From: Sinomonas mesophila
GTDB taxonomy: Bacteria > Actinomycetota > Actinomycetes > Actinomycetales > Micrococcaceae
Reading direction: 5' to 3'
DNA length: 64,000 nucleotides
NCBI RefSeq assembly: GCF_001999765.1
Contig: NZ_MTIC01000008.1
Span: forward strand, 62,001-126,000
Shown in pieces: positions 48,151 to 56,837 of this stretch; position 1 is the first letter of the stretch; the number at the start of each line of letters is the position of its first letter. Made by a program: the position numbers and the translations under genes. The notes beneath the pieces are model-generated. The model was not told where the DNA came from. It saw only the letters and a program-made list of their open reading frames with translations, and ran no database searches.

Positions 48151-49426
48151 ACGGGATGCCCTCAGCGGCCGGCGGCCGTGAACGGCCCACGAGCCCCGCA
48201 ACGGCGAAGACCGTCACCAGGTACGGCATCATGGCCATGAACTGGCTCGGGACCGGGGTGCCGATGATGGTCAGGATGGCCTGGAGGTTGTCCGCGAAGC
48301 CGAACAGGAGCGCGGCGAAGAACGCGCCGATGGGGTTCCAGCGGCCGAAGATGAGCGCCGCGAGGGCGATGAACCCCCGCCCGCCGGAGATCTCCTTCGT
48401 GAAGCTGTCGATGGCCACGAGCGTGAAGAAGGAGCCGCCGATGCCGGCGATCGCGCCGCCGAGCGTGACGTTCCAGAAGCGCGTCGCGTTGACCCGGATC
48501 CCGAGCGTGTCCGCGGCCTTGGGATGCTCGCCGACGGCGCGCAGGCGGAGCCCCCAGCGGGTCTTGAACAGGCCCAGCCAGACCACGGCGACGGCGATGT
48601 ACATGAGGTAGCCGACCACCGACTGCTTGAACAGGATCGGGCCGAGGATCGGGATGGCGCTCAGGACGGGGATCTCGAGGATCGGCAGGCGGCCCGGGCT
48701 GTTGAAGAGCTCGGGGTCCTCCTGCATGACCGTCGTGAAGAGGAACCCGGTGAGCCCCGAGACGAGGACGTTGAGGACGACGCCGACGATGATCTGGTTC
48801 ACGAGGTAGCGGATCGAGAACACGGCCAGGACCATCGACACGAGCGCCCCGGCGACCGCCGCGGCCACGAGGCCCAGGGCCGGGCTGCGGGTGACGGACG
48901 CGACGATCGCCGCCGTGAACGCCCCGCCGAGGAGCTGGCCCTCGATCGCGATGTTCACGACGCCCGAGCGCTCGCACAGCACGCCGGAGAGCGAGCCGAA
49001 CACGAGCGGGACCGCGAGCGTGACGGCGCCGGCGATGAGGCCCGCGAGCGAGATCGACGGCGTCCGGGCGCTGGCCACGACCCAGACGAGGAACGAGAAG
49101 ACGAACATCACCGCGAACACCGGCCCGGCCCAGCCGGGCGTCCTGCGGCCCTGGAGCTTGAGCCACACGGACCACGCGGCCAGGCCCGCCATGAGCACGC
49201 CGAGCACGATCGACGTCGCCATGCCCGGCACGCGCAGCGCCGGGAGGGCGAACGCGTCGCCGCTCGCGCTGATCCCGAACTCGGCCGTCTGGGCCGACCC
49301 GAGGAAGCCGAACACCACGAGGGCGACGACGGCGAGCACCGAGAGCGTCGCGGGCACCTTCCAGCCCACGGGGGCACCCGGGGAGATCGCGGGCGCGCTC
49401 ACGGCGGGGGCGGCTGTGGCGCTCAT
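48137..49426 (-). CDS. Nucleoside ABC transporter permease (second)
   Basis: A 429-residue permease of the BmpA/NupPQ-type (RBS-like) family, with about ten helices. Landmarks: LAVPLVFGSLSGVLCERSGVVNIAIEGQ (residue ~140), the coupling region LRLRAVGEHPKAADTLGIRV and GGRGFIALAALIFGRWNP. An extra ~110 residues with helices precede the family core. Start ATG 49426 overlaps the first permease gene by ATGA. Substrate class is inferred from the Bmp-type binding protein and from cdd-deoA downstream. Confidence 0.9.
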   Translation of the reverse strand: MSATAAPAVSAPAISPGAPVGWKVPATLSVLAVVALVVFGFLGSAQTAEFGISASGDAFALPALRVPGMATSIVLGVLMAGLAAWSVWLKLQGRRTPGWAGPVFAVMFVFSFLVWVVASARTPSISLAGLIAGAVTLAVPLVFGSLSGVLCERSGVVNIAIEGQLLGGAFTAAIVASVTRSPALGLVAAAVAGALVSMVLAVFSIRYLVNQIIVGVVLNVLVSGLTGFLFTTVMQEDPELFNSPGRLPILEIPVLSAIPILGPILFKQSVVGYLMYIAVAVVWLGLFKTRWGLRLRAVGEHPKAADTLGIRVNATRFWNVTLGGAIAGIGGSFFTLVAIDSFTKEISGGRGFIALAALIFGRWNPIGAFFAALLFGFADNLQAILTIIGTPVPSQFMAMMPYLVTVFAVAGLVGRSRPPAAEGIPYVKG

Positions 49427-50709
49427 GCGGCACCTCCTGCGGTCGTGCCCTGGGCGTGCCTGGCGCGCGGTCCGCGCCGCTTCGCCCGCCGGCCGAACCC
49501 GAAGAGCGAGCGGATCAGCGGCGGCGCGGCGATGAACAGGACGATGAGTGACTGCACGACGAGCACGATGTCGATCGGGGTCCCCGTCTGGATCTGCATC
49601 TGGACCGCCCCGGCACGGAAGGCGCCGAAGAGCAGGCCCGCTGCGAACGTGCCCCAGGGGCTCGAGCGGCCCAGGAGCGCGACGGTGATGGCGTCGAAGC
49701 CGTAGCTCGCCGCGACGCCCGTCGTGAGCACCTTCTCGGTGCCCGCGACCTGCGCGACCCCGGCCGCACCCGCGAGGGCGCCCGCGAGCGCCATGACGAG
49801 GATCGTCGAGCGGCCGACGTCGACCCCCGCGGTGCGGGCGGCGGAGGGGTTGGCCCCGACGGCGCGGAACTCGAAGCCCACCGTCGAGCGGGACAGGATC
49901 CACCACACAGCGACCGTCAGGGCGATCGCGACGACGAATCCGAGGTGCAGGCGCGAGCCCGTGAGCGAGGGGAACACGGCCGTCTCGTCGAGCCGAGGCG
50001 AGATGGGGTTGGTCTCGCCGGGGCGCTGGAAGGCGCTCGTGTTGAGCAGGAAGTCCACGAGGTACAGGGCCACGTAGTTGAACATGATCGTGAGGATCAC
50101 CTCGTGAGCCCCGGTGCGGGCCTTGAGGTAGCCCACGAGCCCACCCCACAGTGCACCGCCGACGATCCCGAGGACGAGGACGAGGAGCAGGTGCAGCCCG
50201 AACGGGAGGTGCCACGCGAAGCCGGCGTAGGCCGCGAGCGTGCCGCCGATGATGATCTGCCCCTGGGCGCCGATGTTGAACAGCCCGGCCCGGAAGGCGA
50301 GGGCGACGCCGAGGCCGGCGCAGATGAGCGGGGTCGCGACCGTGAGCGTCTCGAGCAGCGGCGCGAAACCCTGCCGGGGGTTGAACACCGCCCCCTGGAA
50401 GAGCGCGACGTAGGAGCTCGTGCCGGCGGTCCAGAGGGCCTGGAAGAAGTCGGTAGGCCGCGCGAGGAAATACCCGAGCGTCCGGCCGACCTGCCGGTCG
50501 GTGCTCGCGATGAGCAGCCCGCCGAGGACGAGGGCGGCGACGACGGCGAGCAGCGACACGAGGCCGCTGCCAGCCACGATCTCGCGCAGGACGCTCACGC
50601 CCTCGGTCTTCGCGGCCGTCGTCGCCGCGACGGGCACCGGAGGCGGGGCCTGGGCGGTCGCCGGGCTGTCCTCCACCGGGGCGCTGCTCGACGGGTCGAG
50701 CTGGCTCAC
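49423..50709 (-). CDS. Nucleoside ABC transporter permease (first)
   Basis: A 428-residue permease paired with the previous one. Landmarks: TPLICAGLGVALAFRAGLFNIGAQGQ (residue ~128), KARTGAHEVILTIMFNYVALYLV (~190), the coupling segment FRAVGANPSAARTAGVDV (~280) and SYGFDAITVALLGRSSPWG. The N-terminal ~40 residues are Pro/Ala-rich and the C-terminus is Arg-rich. GTG 50709 overlaps the ATPase stop (GTGA). Confidence 0.92.
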   Translation of the reverse strand: MSQLDPSSSAPVEDSPATAQAPPPVPVAATTAAKTEGVSVLREIVAGSGLVSLLAVVAALVLGGLLIASTDRQVGRTLGYFLARPTDFFQALWTAGTSSYVALFQGAVFNPRQGFAPLLETLTVATPLICAGLGVALAFRAGLFNIGAQGQIIIGGTLAAYAGFAWHLPFGLHLLLVLVLGIVGGALWGGLVGYLKARTGAHEVILTIMFNYVALYLVDFLLNTSAFQRPGETNPISPRLDETAVFPSLTGSRLHLGFVVAIALTVAVWWILSRSTVGFEFRAVGANPSAARTAGVDVGRSTILVMALAGALAGAAGVAQVAGTEKVLTTGVAASYGFDAITVALLGRSSPWGTFAAGLLFGAFRAGAVQMQIQTGTPIDIVLVVQSLIVLFIAAPPLIRSLFGFGRRAKRRGPRARHAQGTTAGGAA

Positions 50710-52325
50710 AGGGTCCCTCCTTCGCTGTCACGGGTGGGCCTCGGGGATTCCTCGGCCTGGGCCGCGTCCGCGGCGGCGGCCTCGGCCGCGTGTTCTGCCG
50801 CTGCTTCTGCGTCTGTTTCTGCCTTCGGCGGGGTCACGCCGGCCATCATGAGGCCGAGCACGTCGCGCGGGGTGCCGGCGGGCACGATCCCCACGAGCCT
50901 GCCCTTGTAGAGGACGGCGATGCGGTCGGCGAGCTCGAGCACCTCGTCGAGCTCGGTCGAGACGATGAGCACGGGCGTGCCGCCGTCGCGCTCGGCGACG
51001 ATGCGGCGATGCAGGAACTCGACCGAGCCGACGTCGACGCCGCGTGTGGGCTGGGAGGCGATGAAGAGCTTGAGCGGGCGCGAGAGCGCGCGGGCCATGA
51101 CGACCTTCTGCTGGTTGCCGCCCGAAAGGGTCCCGGCGGCGGCCTCGGGCGAGGGCGTGCGGATGTCGAACTCCTCGACGCGCTGGGACGCGTTGGCCCT
51201 GACCTCGGCCGGCCGCATCCCGATGCCGCGCGCGTAGGGCTCACGGTCGTACAGGTCGAGGACGAGGTTCTCCGCGACGGACAGGGGGCCAACAAGCCCG
51301 TCGACCGTGCGGTCCTCGGGAACGAAGCCGACCCCTGCCCGCAGGACCTCCTTGACGCTGCGGCCGAGGAGCTCCTGCCCCTCGAGCCGGACGCTGCCGC
51401 TCACGTGTTCCTGCAGGCCGAGGATGGCCTCGGTGAGCTCGGTCTGCCCGTTGCCCTGGACGCCCGCGACGGCGAGGATCTCCCCGCGCGCGATCGCGAA
51501 GCTGAGCCCGTCCACGGCCCGGGTGCCGTTCGGTGCCGTCACGGTCAGGCCCGTCACCTCGAAGGTCGTCTCACCGGGGGCAGCGGGCGCCTTGTCGAGG
51601 GACAGGCTCACAGGCCGGCCGACCATCATGGCGGCGAGCTCCGACGGCGAGGCGCCCGGCGCCGCGTCCCCCACGACCTTTCCCCGGCGGATCACCGTGA
51701 TGACGTCGGAGACGGCCTTGACCTCGCGCAGCTTGTGGGAGATGAAGACGATCGAGGTGCCGGAGGCACGGAGCTGGCGCATGATGTCGAGCAGCTCGTC
51801 GGTCTCCTGCGGCGTGAGGACCGCCGTCGGCTCGTCGAGGATGAGCACCTTGGCCTCGCGGACGAGGGCCTTGATGATCTCGACGCGCTGCTGGACGCCG
51901 ACGGGGAGGTCCTCGACGAGCGCGTCCGGGTCGACGTCGAAGCCGTAGCGGGCGGAGATCTCGCGGATCCGCGTCCGGGTCACGTCGAGGTCGAGGAGGC
52001 CCGCGCCCCGCGTGGCCTCGGCCCCGAGCGCGACGTTCTCCGCGACGGTGAAGACGGGGACGAGCATGAAGTGCTGGTGCACCATGCCGATCCCGGCCGC
52101 CATCGCGTCCCCCGGCCCCGCGAACCGGACAGGCCGTCCGTCGACGAGGATGCGCCCCGACGTCGGCTCGTAGAGCCCGTACAGGACGTTCATGAGGGTG
52201 GACTTCCCCGCGCCGTTCTCCCCGAGGAGGCAGTGGATCTGCCTCTCCTCGACGGTCAGGTCGATGTCCTGGTTGGCGTAGAAGGATCCGAAGGCCTTCG
52301 AGATCCCCTGGAGTTCGAGCTTCAC
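50706..52325 (-). CDS. Nucleoside ABC transporter, tandem ATPase
   Basis: A 539-residue protein with two ABC domains, as usual for Bmp/ribose-type importers. Domain 1 has Walker A LLGENGAGKSTLMNVLYG, the signature LPVGVQQRVEIIKAL and Walker B VLILDEPTAVLTP. Domain 2 has degenerate Walker A VAGVQGNGQTELTEAILG, signature GTLSGGNQQKVVMARAL and IASQPTRGVDVGS in place of the canonical Walker B Glu. An Ala/Glu-rich tail ends the protein. GTG 52325 matches the family start; AAGGAG lies 12 nt upstream. GTG 52352 is an alternative. Confidence 0.93.
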   Translation of the reverse strand: MKLELQGISKAFGSFYANQDIDLTVEERQIHCLLGENGAGKSTLMNVLYGLYEPTSGRILVDGRPVRFAGPGDAMAAGIGMVHQHFMLVPVFTVAENVALGAEATRGAGLLDLDVTRTRIREISARYGFDVDPDALVEDLPVGVQQRVEIIKALVREAKVLILDEPTAVLTPQETDELLDIMRQLRASGTSIVFISHKLREVKAVSDVITVIRRGKVVGDAAPGASPSELAAMMVGRPVSLSLDKAPAAPGETTFEVTGLTVTAPNGTRAVDGLSFAIARGEILAVAGVQGNGQTELTEAILGLQEHVSGSVRLEGQELLGRSVKEVLRAGVGFVPEDRTVDGLVGPLSVAENLVLDLYDREPYARGIGMRPAEVRANASQRVEEFDIRTPSPEAAAGTLSGGNQQKVVMARALSRPLKLFIASQPTRGVDVGSVEFLHRRIVAERDGGTPVLIVSTELDEVLELADRIAVLYKGRLVGIVPAGTPRDVLGLMMAGVTPPKAETDAEAAAEHAAEAAAADAAQAEESPRPTRDSEGGTL

Positions 52326-52396
52326 GACACCACCGTTCTCCTTGTGGGCCACTCACCGTCCGCGCGCGTCGGCAGCCTCAGCCTAGGGCGCACGCA

Positions 52397-52437
52397 CAGG
52401 CGCCGCCAGCACCGGCACGCGGTGCTGGCGGCGCCTG
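52397..52437. terminator. Strong hairpin between the Bmp gene and its ATPase gene
   Basis: A perfect 17-bp stem (52397-52413 with 52421-52437) and 7-nt loop lie 20 bp after the binding-protein stop. As an intra-operon element it may attenuate transcription or stabilise the upstream mRNA, making more receptor than membrane subunits. Confidence 0.8.
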
Positions 52438-52457
52438 CATGAGCTGCGGCCGCTGGG

Positions 52458-53561
52458 CTACTTCTTCGGGCTGGCCTGGGACGTGACTGTCACCGTGCCG
52501 TCGATGATGTCCTTCCTGAGCTGCTCGAGCTCGGCCTTGGTCTCGGCGCTGACCTTCGCGTCGTAGTCGTGGAACGGCGCGATCGCCACGCCGTCGTTCT
52601 CGAGGGTGCCGACGTAGGGCTCGTTGCTGAACTTGCCTTCGGTGTCGTCGCGGACCAGGGCCTCGATCGCCTCGTCCATCTTCTTCATGACGGACGTGAG
52701 CATGATGTCCTTGTAGTCAGGGGCGGTGAGATAGCCGTCGGAGTCGACCCAGATGAGGGCGACCTCCTTGCCGGCGGCCTTGGCCTCCTGGAGGGCCGCA
52801 CCCGCGCCCTTGCCGACCGGGCCGGCGACGGGCATGACGATGTCGGCGCCCTGGTCGAGCAGGTTCTGGGTGAACTGCTTGCCCTTGTCCTGCTTCTCGA
52901 AGTCGCCCGTGAACGTGCCGTCCTGGGCCGCCTTGTTCCAGCCGAGGAGCTGGACGTCCTTGCCCTTGGCCTGGTTGTAGGCCGCGACGCCATCCGCGAA
53001 GCCGTCCATGAAGATCGTCACCGTGGGGATCTTCACACCACCGAACGTGCCGACGATCCCGGTCTTGGTGGTCGCGGCGGCGGCGTAGCCGGCGAGGTAG
53101 GCCGCCTGGGCCGTGTCGTAGACGACCGGCTTGACGTTCGGGACCGGCTGCGCGTAGGCGAAGTCGACGATCGTGAAGTGCTTGTCAGGGTTGGCCTCGG
53201 CCGCGGCCTTGGTCGCGTCGCCGAGGAGGTAGCCGACCGTGACCGTGAGGTTGCAGCCCGCCGACATCATGCCGTTGAGGTTGGTCTCGTAGTCGTTGTT
53301 GCTCTTGGACTCGGCCTCCTTGACCTGGATGCCCAGATCGGCCTCGGCCTTCTTGAGGCCCTCGTACGAGGACTGGTTGAACGACTGGTCGTCGAAGCCG
53401 CCGGAGTCGGAGACGATGCAGCCGATGAAGTCAGGGGCGCTCGCGGTGGGCCCAGTCGTCTCGGGCGGTGCGCCGCAGGCGGAGAGGACGAGTGCCGCGG
53501 CGCCGGCCAGCGCCGCGCCGGCAGCGGCCGTCTTCGCGAAATGGGGGCGTGTGGTGATCAT
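52458..53561 (-). CDS. BmpA/Med-type nucleoside-binding lipoprotein
   Basis: The likely surface receptor of the nucleoside importer, 367 residues. The signal peptide ends in the lipobox LVLSACGA (Cys at residue ~29). The Bmp domain starts FIGCIVSDSGGFDDQSFNQSS, with YGLKKAE-like SYEGLKKAEADLG and later VDSDGYLTAPDYKDIMLTSVMKKMDEA, as in PnrA/BmpA purine-nucleoside receptors. ATG 53561 has GGAGG at 4 nt. It is the first gene of a transporter-cdd-deoA unit. Confidence 0.94.
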   Translation of the reverse strand: MITTRPHFAKTAAAGAALAGAAALVLSACGAPPETTGPTASAPDFIGCIVSDSGGFDDQSFNQSSYEGLKKAEADLGIQVKEAESKSNNDYETNLNGMMSAGCNLTVTVGYLLGDATKAAAEANPDKHFTIVDFAYAQPVPNVKPVVYDTAQAAYLAGYAAAATTKTGIVGTFGGVKIPTVTIFMDGFADGVAAYNQAKGKDVQLLGWNKAAQDGTFTGDFEKQDKGKQFTQNLLDQGADIVMPVAGPVGKGAGAALQEAKAAGKEVALIWVDSDGYLTAPDYKDIMLTSVMKKMDEAIEALVRDDTEGKFSNEPYVGTLENDGVAIAPFHDYDAKVSAETKAELEQLRKDIIDGTVTVTSQASPKK

Positions 53562-53770
53562 GGGTTCCTCCAGATGCACAGGGCGCGGCGTGCCGGGATG
53601 CGGAGGCGCGGCCGCTGACGCGTGGTACACGTCACAGACTACTCCGAAGCAAGTCCTTCACACGCCGGTGTCCCAGTCGCGACCGGATCGTTGGCAATCT
53701 GTTACCTCAGGGTAGTGGCCAGCCGACGCGTGCGGCTCAGGCTGGGTACCGGGGCCCGACGCTTGCCGTG

Positions 53771-54973
53771 CTACAGCAGGTCGCGGATGCTCCGCAGCGC
53801 CGCGGCGGCGAGGACCTGGACCCCGCAGCCGATCGCCCGCTCGTCGACGACGAGGTCGCCGCGATGCAGGTCGTACTCCTCCCCGCCGGGGGTGTGGGTG
53901 CCGAGCCGGAACATCGAGCCGGGAACCTCGGCGAGGAACCAGGCGAAGTCCTCGCCACCCATCGACTGCGGGGTGAGCACGACGGCGTCCTCCCCCAGCT
54001 CGGCCCGCGCGGCCGCCTCGATGAGCGCCGTCTCGTGCTCGGAGTTCACGACCGGAGGGACGCCCCGCGTGTGCGAGAGGCTCACGTCGACGCCGTAGGG
54101 TGCCGCGACCTGCTCGACGACCTCGTCGAGGAGCTCGCCCGCGCTGTGCCAGGCCTCGCGGTCGAGGCAGCGCATGGTCCCGGACAAGGACCCCGACGCG
54201 GGGATCGCGTTGGGCGCCGAGCCGGCGGTGATCTGCCCCCAGACCATGGACACGCCACTTCGGACGTCGACCCTGCGGGACAGGACGGCGGGGACGTTGA
54301 TCGCGATCTGCGAGAGGACGAAGACGAGGTCCTCGGTCAGGTGCGGGCGGGACGTGTGGCCGCCGCGGCCCGTGAGTTCGATCCGGATCGTGTCCGAGGC
54401 CGAGGTGATGGGGCCGATGCGCGTGCCGATCCTCCCGACCTCGATCCGAGGATCGCAGTGCAGCGCCATGATCCGCGGGACGCCCGAGAGCACGCCCTGG
54501 TCGATGCACGAGAGCGCCCCACCGGGCATGGTCTCCTCGGCGGGCTGGAAGATCACGCGCACGGTCGCGCCGAGCGGTCGCTCGCGGTCCATCTCGGCGA
54601 GCAGGAGCGCGGCGCCGAGCGCCGCCGTCGTGTGCACGTCGTGGCCGCACGCGTGGGTGACGCCGTGGTTGCGCGAGGAGAACGGCAGGCCGGACTCCTC
54701 GATGATCGGCAGGGCGTCGATGTCGCCGCGCACGGCCGTTGCGATGGAGCCGGAGCCGATGTCGACGACGACGCCCGTGCCCTCGAGCCGCTGCGGGGCG
54801 AGCCCGGCCTTCTCGAGCCGCGCCATGATCCTGTCCGTGGTGCGGAACTCCTGGAACGAGAGCTCGGGGTGTGCGTGGAGGTCGCGCCGGAAGTCGATCA
54901 GCTCTGGGAGAAAGGCCTCGAGCCGTGGTCCCACGATCGGCGTGGGCTCGGCTTCCGTCGTATAGTTCCGCAC
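53771..54973 (-). CDS. M20 family metallo-amidohydrolase
   Basis: A 400-residue peptidase/amidase of the M20D (hippurate hydrolase, AmiA/AmiB, IAA-amino acid hydrolase) type. Metal ligands are in VTHACGHDVHTTAALG (residue ~110), FQPAEETMPGGA (~143) and MALHCDPRIEVGRIG (~170), with QSMGGEDFAWFLAEVPG late. The substrate is an N-acyl amino acid or similar. M. tuberculosis amiA1/amiB1 lie near the same add-deoA-cdd-sdh block. The GTG start is leaderless. Confidence 0.92.
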   Translation of the reverse strand: MRNYTTEAEPTPIVGPRLEAFLPELIDFRRDLHAHPELSFQEFRTTDRIMARLEKAGLAPQRLEGTGVVVDIGSGSIATAVRGDIDALPIIEESGLPFSSRNHGVTHACGHDVHTTAALGAALLLAEMDRERPLGATVRVIFQPAEETMPGGALSCIDQGVLSGVPRIMALHCDPRIEVGRIGTRIGPITSASDTIRIELTGRGGHTSRPHLTEDLVFVLSQIAINVPAVLSRRVDVRSGVSMVWGQITAGSAPNAIPASGSLSGTMRCLDREAWHSAGELLDEVVEQVAAPYGVDVSLSHTRGVPPVVNSEHETALIEAAARAELGEDAVVLTPQSMGGEDFAWFLAEVPGSMFRLGTHTPGGEEYDLHRGDLVVDERAIGCGVQVLAAAALRSIRDLL

Positions 54974-54979
54974 CCGTTC

Positions 54980-54985
54980 ACTCTA
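54980..54985 (-). promoter_or_regulatory. -10 element of the M20 amidohydrolase gene (leaderless)
   Basis: TAGAGT on the minus strand, 6 nt before GTG 54973. Confidence 0.6.
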
Positions 54986-55041
54986 GCGTCACCAACGCCT
55001 CCGCCCTGCGCGGCGGCACTCGACCAAGTCACAGAACAGCG

Positions 55042-56196
55042 TCACAGGACGTCGGTGTCGCCGCTGGCCTTGAGGGCGTCGACCGCGCCCTTGACCTTCT
55101 GGGCGTGCTCCTTTGTGGTCACGAGCAGCGCGTCGGGCGTGTCCACGATGACGACGTCCTCGATGCCGATGAGCGCGATGACGCGCTTCGTGTCGGAGAC
55201 GACGACGCCCGAGGCCGAGTCGGCGAAGACGCGCGCGCCCTCGCCGAGCACGGTGACGTTGTTGTCCTCGCGCGCGCTGTTGAGCCGGCCGATCGCCGCG
55301 AAGTCACCGACGTCGTCCCAGCGGAAGGCACCGGGCACGACGGCGACGTCCCCGGCGGCGGCGGCCGGCTCGGCGACGGCGTAGTCGATCGCGGTCTTCG
55401 GCAGCGACGGCCACACGCGCGCGGCGACCTCGTCGCGCTCGGGGGTGTCCCACGCAGCGGCGATCTCGGTCACGCCCGCGTGCAGCTCGGGCTCGTTGGC
55501 CTCGAGGTGCTCGAGCATGAGCGCGACAGGGGCGACGAACATGCCCGCGTTCCAGAGGTACTCCCCGGACTCGAGGTACTTCTCGGCGACCTCGAGGCTG
55601 GGCTTCTCGACGAACTCGGCGACGGCGCGGGCGCTCGGGGCGCCGGGCACCTCGAGGGCATCGCCGCCGCGGATGTAGCCGAACCCGGTCGACGGGTGCG
55701 TGGGCTCGATCCCGATCGTGACGATCTTCCCGCGCGTGCCCACGGCCGCGGTGTGGACGGCCTCGCGCACGGCGGCCTGGAACACGTCGTCGGGGCTGAT
55801 GACCTGGTCCGCCGCGAACGAGCCCATGATCGTGTCCGGGCTGCGGTGGTGCAGGATCGCCGCCGCAAGGCCGATGGCGGCGGCAGAGTCCTTCGGCTCG
55901 CTCTCGAGCACGAGGTCGTTCGGGTCGAGCTCCGGAATCTGCCGGCACACGGCCGTCTCGTGCGCGCGGCCGGTGACGACGAGGAACCGGCCCTGGGCCA
56001 GCGGCTTGAGCCGATCGTAGGTCGCGCGGATGAGCGTGCTGCCCGAGCCGGTGAGGTCGTGCAGGAACTTCGGCGCCGCGGCGCGGGAGAGCGGCCACAG
56101 CCTCGTCCCCACTCCGCCCGCGGGGATCACTGCGACGAAGCGGTCGAAGGGGGCGCGCGTCGGGGCAGGCTCGGCCTGGGCAGATTGTGTGCTCAT
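55042..56196 (-). CDS. manC: Mannose-1-phosphate guanylyltransferase
   Basis: Makes GDP-mannose from mannose-1-phosphate and GTP. The 384-residue nucleotidyltransferase has the pyrophosphorylase signature AVIPAGGVGTRLWPLSR (residue ~23), SFAADQVISPDD (~130), FVEKPSLEVAEKYLESGEYLWNAGMF split over ~195-220, and FRWDDVGDFAAIG (~300). It lacks the C-terminal isomerase domain of bifunctional ManC. With manA in this window it covers two of the three steps from fructose-6-phosphate to GDP-mannose. ATG 56196 is leaderless. Confidence 0.94.
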   Translation of the reverse strand: MSTQSAQAEPAPTRAPFDRFVAVIPAGGVGTRLWPLSRAAAPKFLHDLTGSGSTLIRATYDRLKPLAQGRFLVVTGRAHETAVCRQIPELDPNDLVLESEPKDSAAAIGLAAAILHHRSPDTIMGSFAADQVISPDDVFQAAVREAVHTAAVGTRGKIVTIGIEPTHPSTGFGYIRGGDALEVPGAPSARAVAEFVEKPSLEVAEKYLESGEYLWNAGMFVAPVALMLEHLEANEPELHAGVTEIAAAWDTPERDEVAARVWPSLPKTAIDYAVAEPAAAAGDVAVVPGAFRWDDVGDFAAIGRLNSAREDNNVTVLGEGARVFADSASGVVVSDTKRVIALIGIEDVVIVDTPDALLVTTKEHAQKVKGAVDALKASGDTDVL

Positions 56197-56203
56197 CGCC
56201 CTT

Positions 56204-56209
56204 ACTGTA
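56204..56209 (-). promoter_or_regulatory. -10 element of manC (leaderless)
   Basis: TACAGT on the minus strand, 7 nt before ATG 56196. Confidence 0.6.
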
Positions 56210-56301
56210 ACGGAGCGCCCGGCGCGCCCACGCTCTCGCCGCGCACGCAAGAGGGGAGAACGTGATAATTCCCACGCCCCCCAGAGGCCTTAAAGGGGCA
56301 A

Positions 56302-56336
56302 TTCGGTAAGCTCTGAGCGAAGCCTAGATTTAGGCT
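56302..56336 (+). promoter_or_regulatory. Candidate sdhCDAB promoter with palindrome
   Basis: TTCGGT (56302-56307), 17 bp, TAGATT (56325-56330) form a plausible promoter. The -10 sits in the inverted repeat AGCCTA-GATT-TAGGCT (56321-56336), which could be an operator. The predicted start near 56337 leaves a leader of about 120 nt. Confidence 0.45.
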
Positions 56337-56351
56337 GGAGCTCAAGAGCGA

Positions 56352-56455
56352 ATGTGCCACTTCATGTCCTGCTGCATGGAAGGGCCACTCTGCACCGGCT
56401 GCCCCCTCCGCATGGGCCCCATGCGGGCGCCGGTGCCCGCAGGGAGGTTTATTCA
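56352..56455 (+). other. sdhC leader with a Cys/Met-rich open frame
   Basis: From ATG 56352 an open frame begins MCHFMSCCMEGPLCTGC: five Cys codons, all TGC, in the first 17. It stays open past the sdhC start in another frame. The leader also holds the palindrome CGCATGGGCCCCATGCG and a CCTCC that could pair with the sdhC SD. Whether the frame is translated is unknown. Confidence 0.35.
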
Positions 56456-56836
56456 GTGCCGACAAAACCAGCTGGCACCCTGTACCGCGGCCGTGAAGGC
56501 ATGTGGTCCTGGGTCGGACACCGGGTCACCGGCGTCGTCATCTTCTTCTTCTTGTTGGTCCACGTCCTGGACACCTCGTTGGTGCGCGTGTCCCCCGAGG
56601 CATACACGGCCGTCATCGGCGCCTACAAGAATCCCCTCATGGCCCTCGGCGAGACGGGTCTCGTCGCCGCCATCCTCTTCCACGCCTTCAACGGCCTGCG
56701 CGTGATCCTGGTCGACTTCTGGAAGAGCGGCCCCAAGTACCAGCGCCAGCTGCTGTGGGCCGTGCTCGTGATCTGGCTCGTGGCCTTCGCCGGCTTCGCG
56801 ATCCGCCATCTGTCGCTTGCGCTGGGAGGCCACTGA
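56456..56836 (+). CDS. sdhC: Succinate dehydrogenase cytochrome b556 subunit
   Basis: Membrane anchor of complex II, 126 residues and three helices, which binds haem b and quinone with SdhD. Landmarks: GMWSWVGHRVTGVVIFFFLL (residue ~15) and LFHAFNGLRVILVDFW (~82), whose His is the probable haem ligand. GTG 56456 is chosen because GGAGG lies 8 nt upstream and the product then begins at the family start PTKPAGTLYRG; a longer in-frame extension to 56354 is leader. Confidence 0.93.
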   Translation: MPTKPAGTLYRGREGMWSWVGHRVTGVVIFFFLLVHVLDTSLVRVSPEAYTAVIGAYKNPLMALGETGLVAAILFHAFNGLRVILVDFWKSGPKYQRQLLWAVLVIWLVAFAGFAIRHLSLALGGH

Positions 56837-56837
56837 C

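Noticed and set aside
56321-56336. DtxR/IdeR iron box at the sdh promoter
   Set aside because: The half-sites are arranged CCTA...TAGG, the reverse order of the TTAGG...CCTAA consensus.
56354-56455. N-terminal extension of SdhC
   Set aside because: The frame is open, but the family starts at PTKPAGTLYRG and a well-spaced GGAGG precedes GTG 56456.
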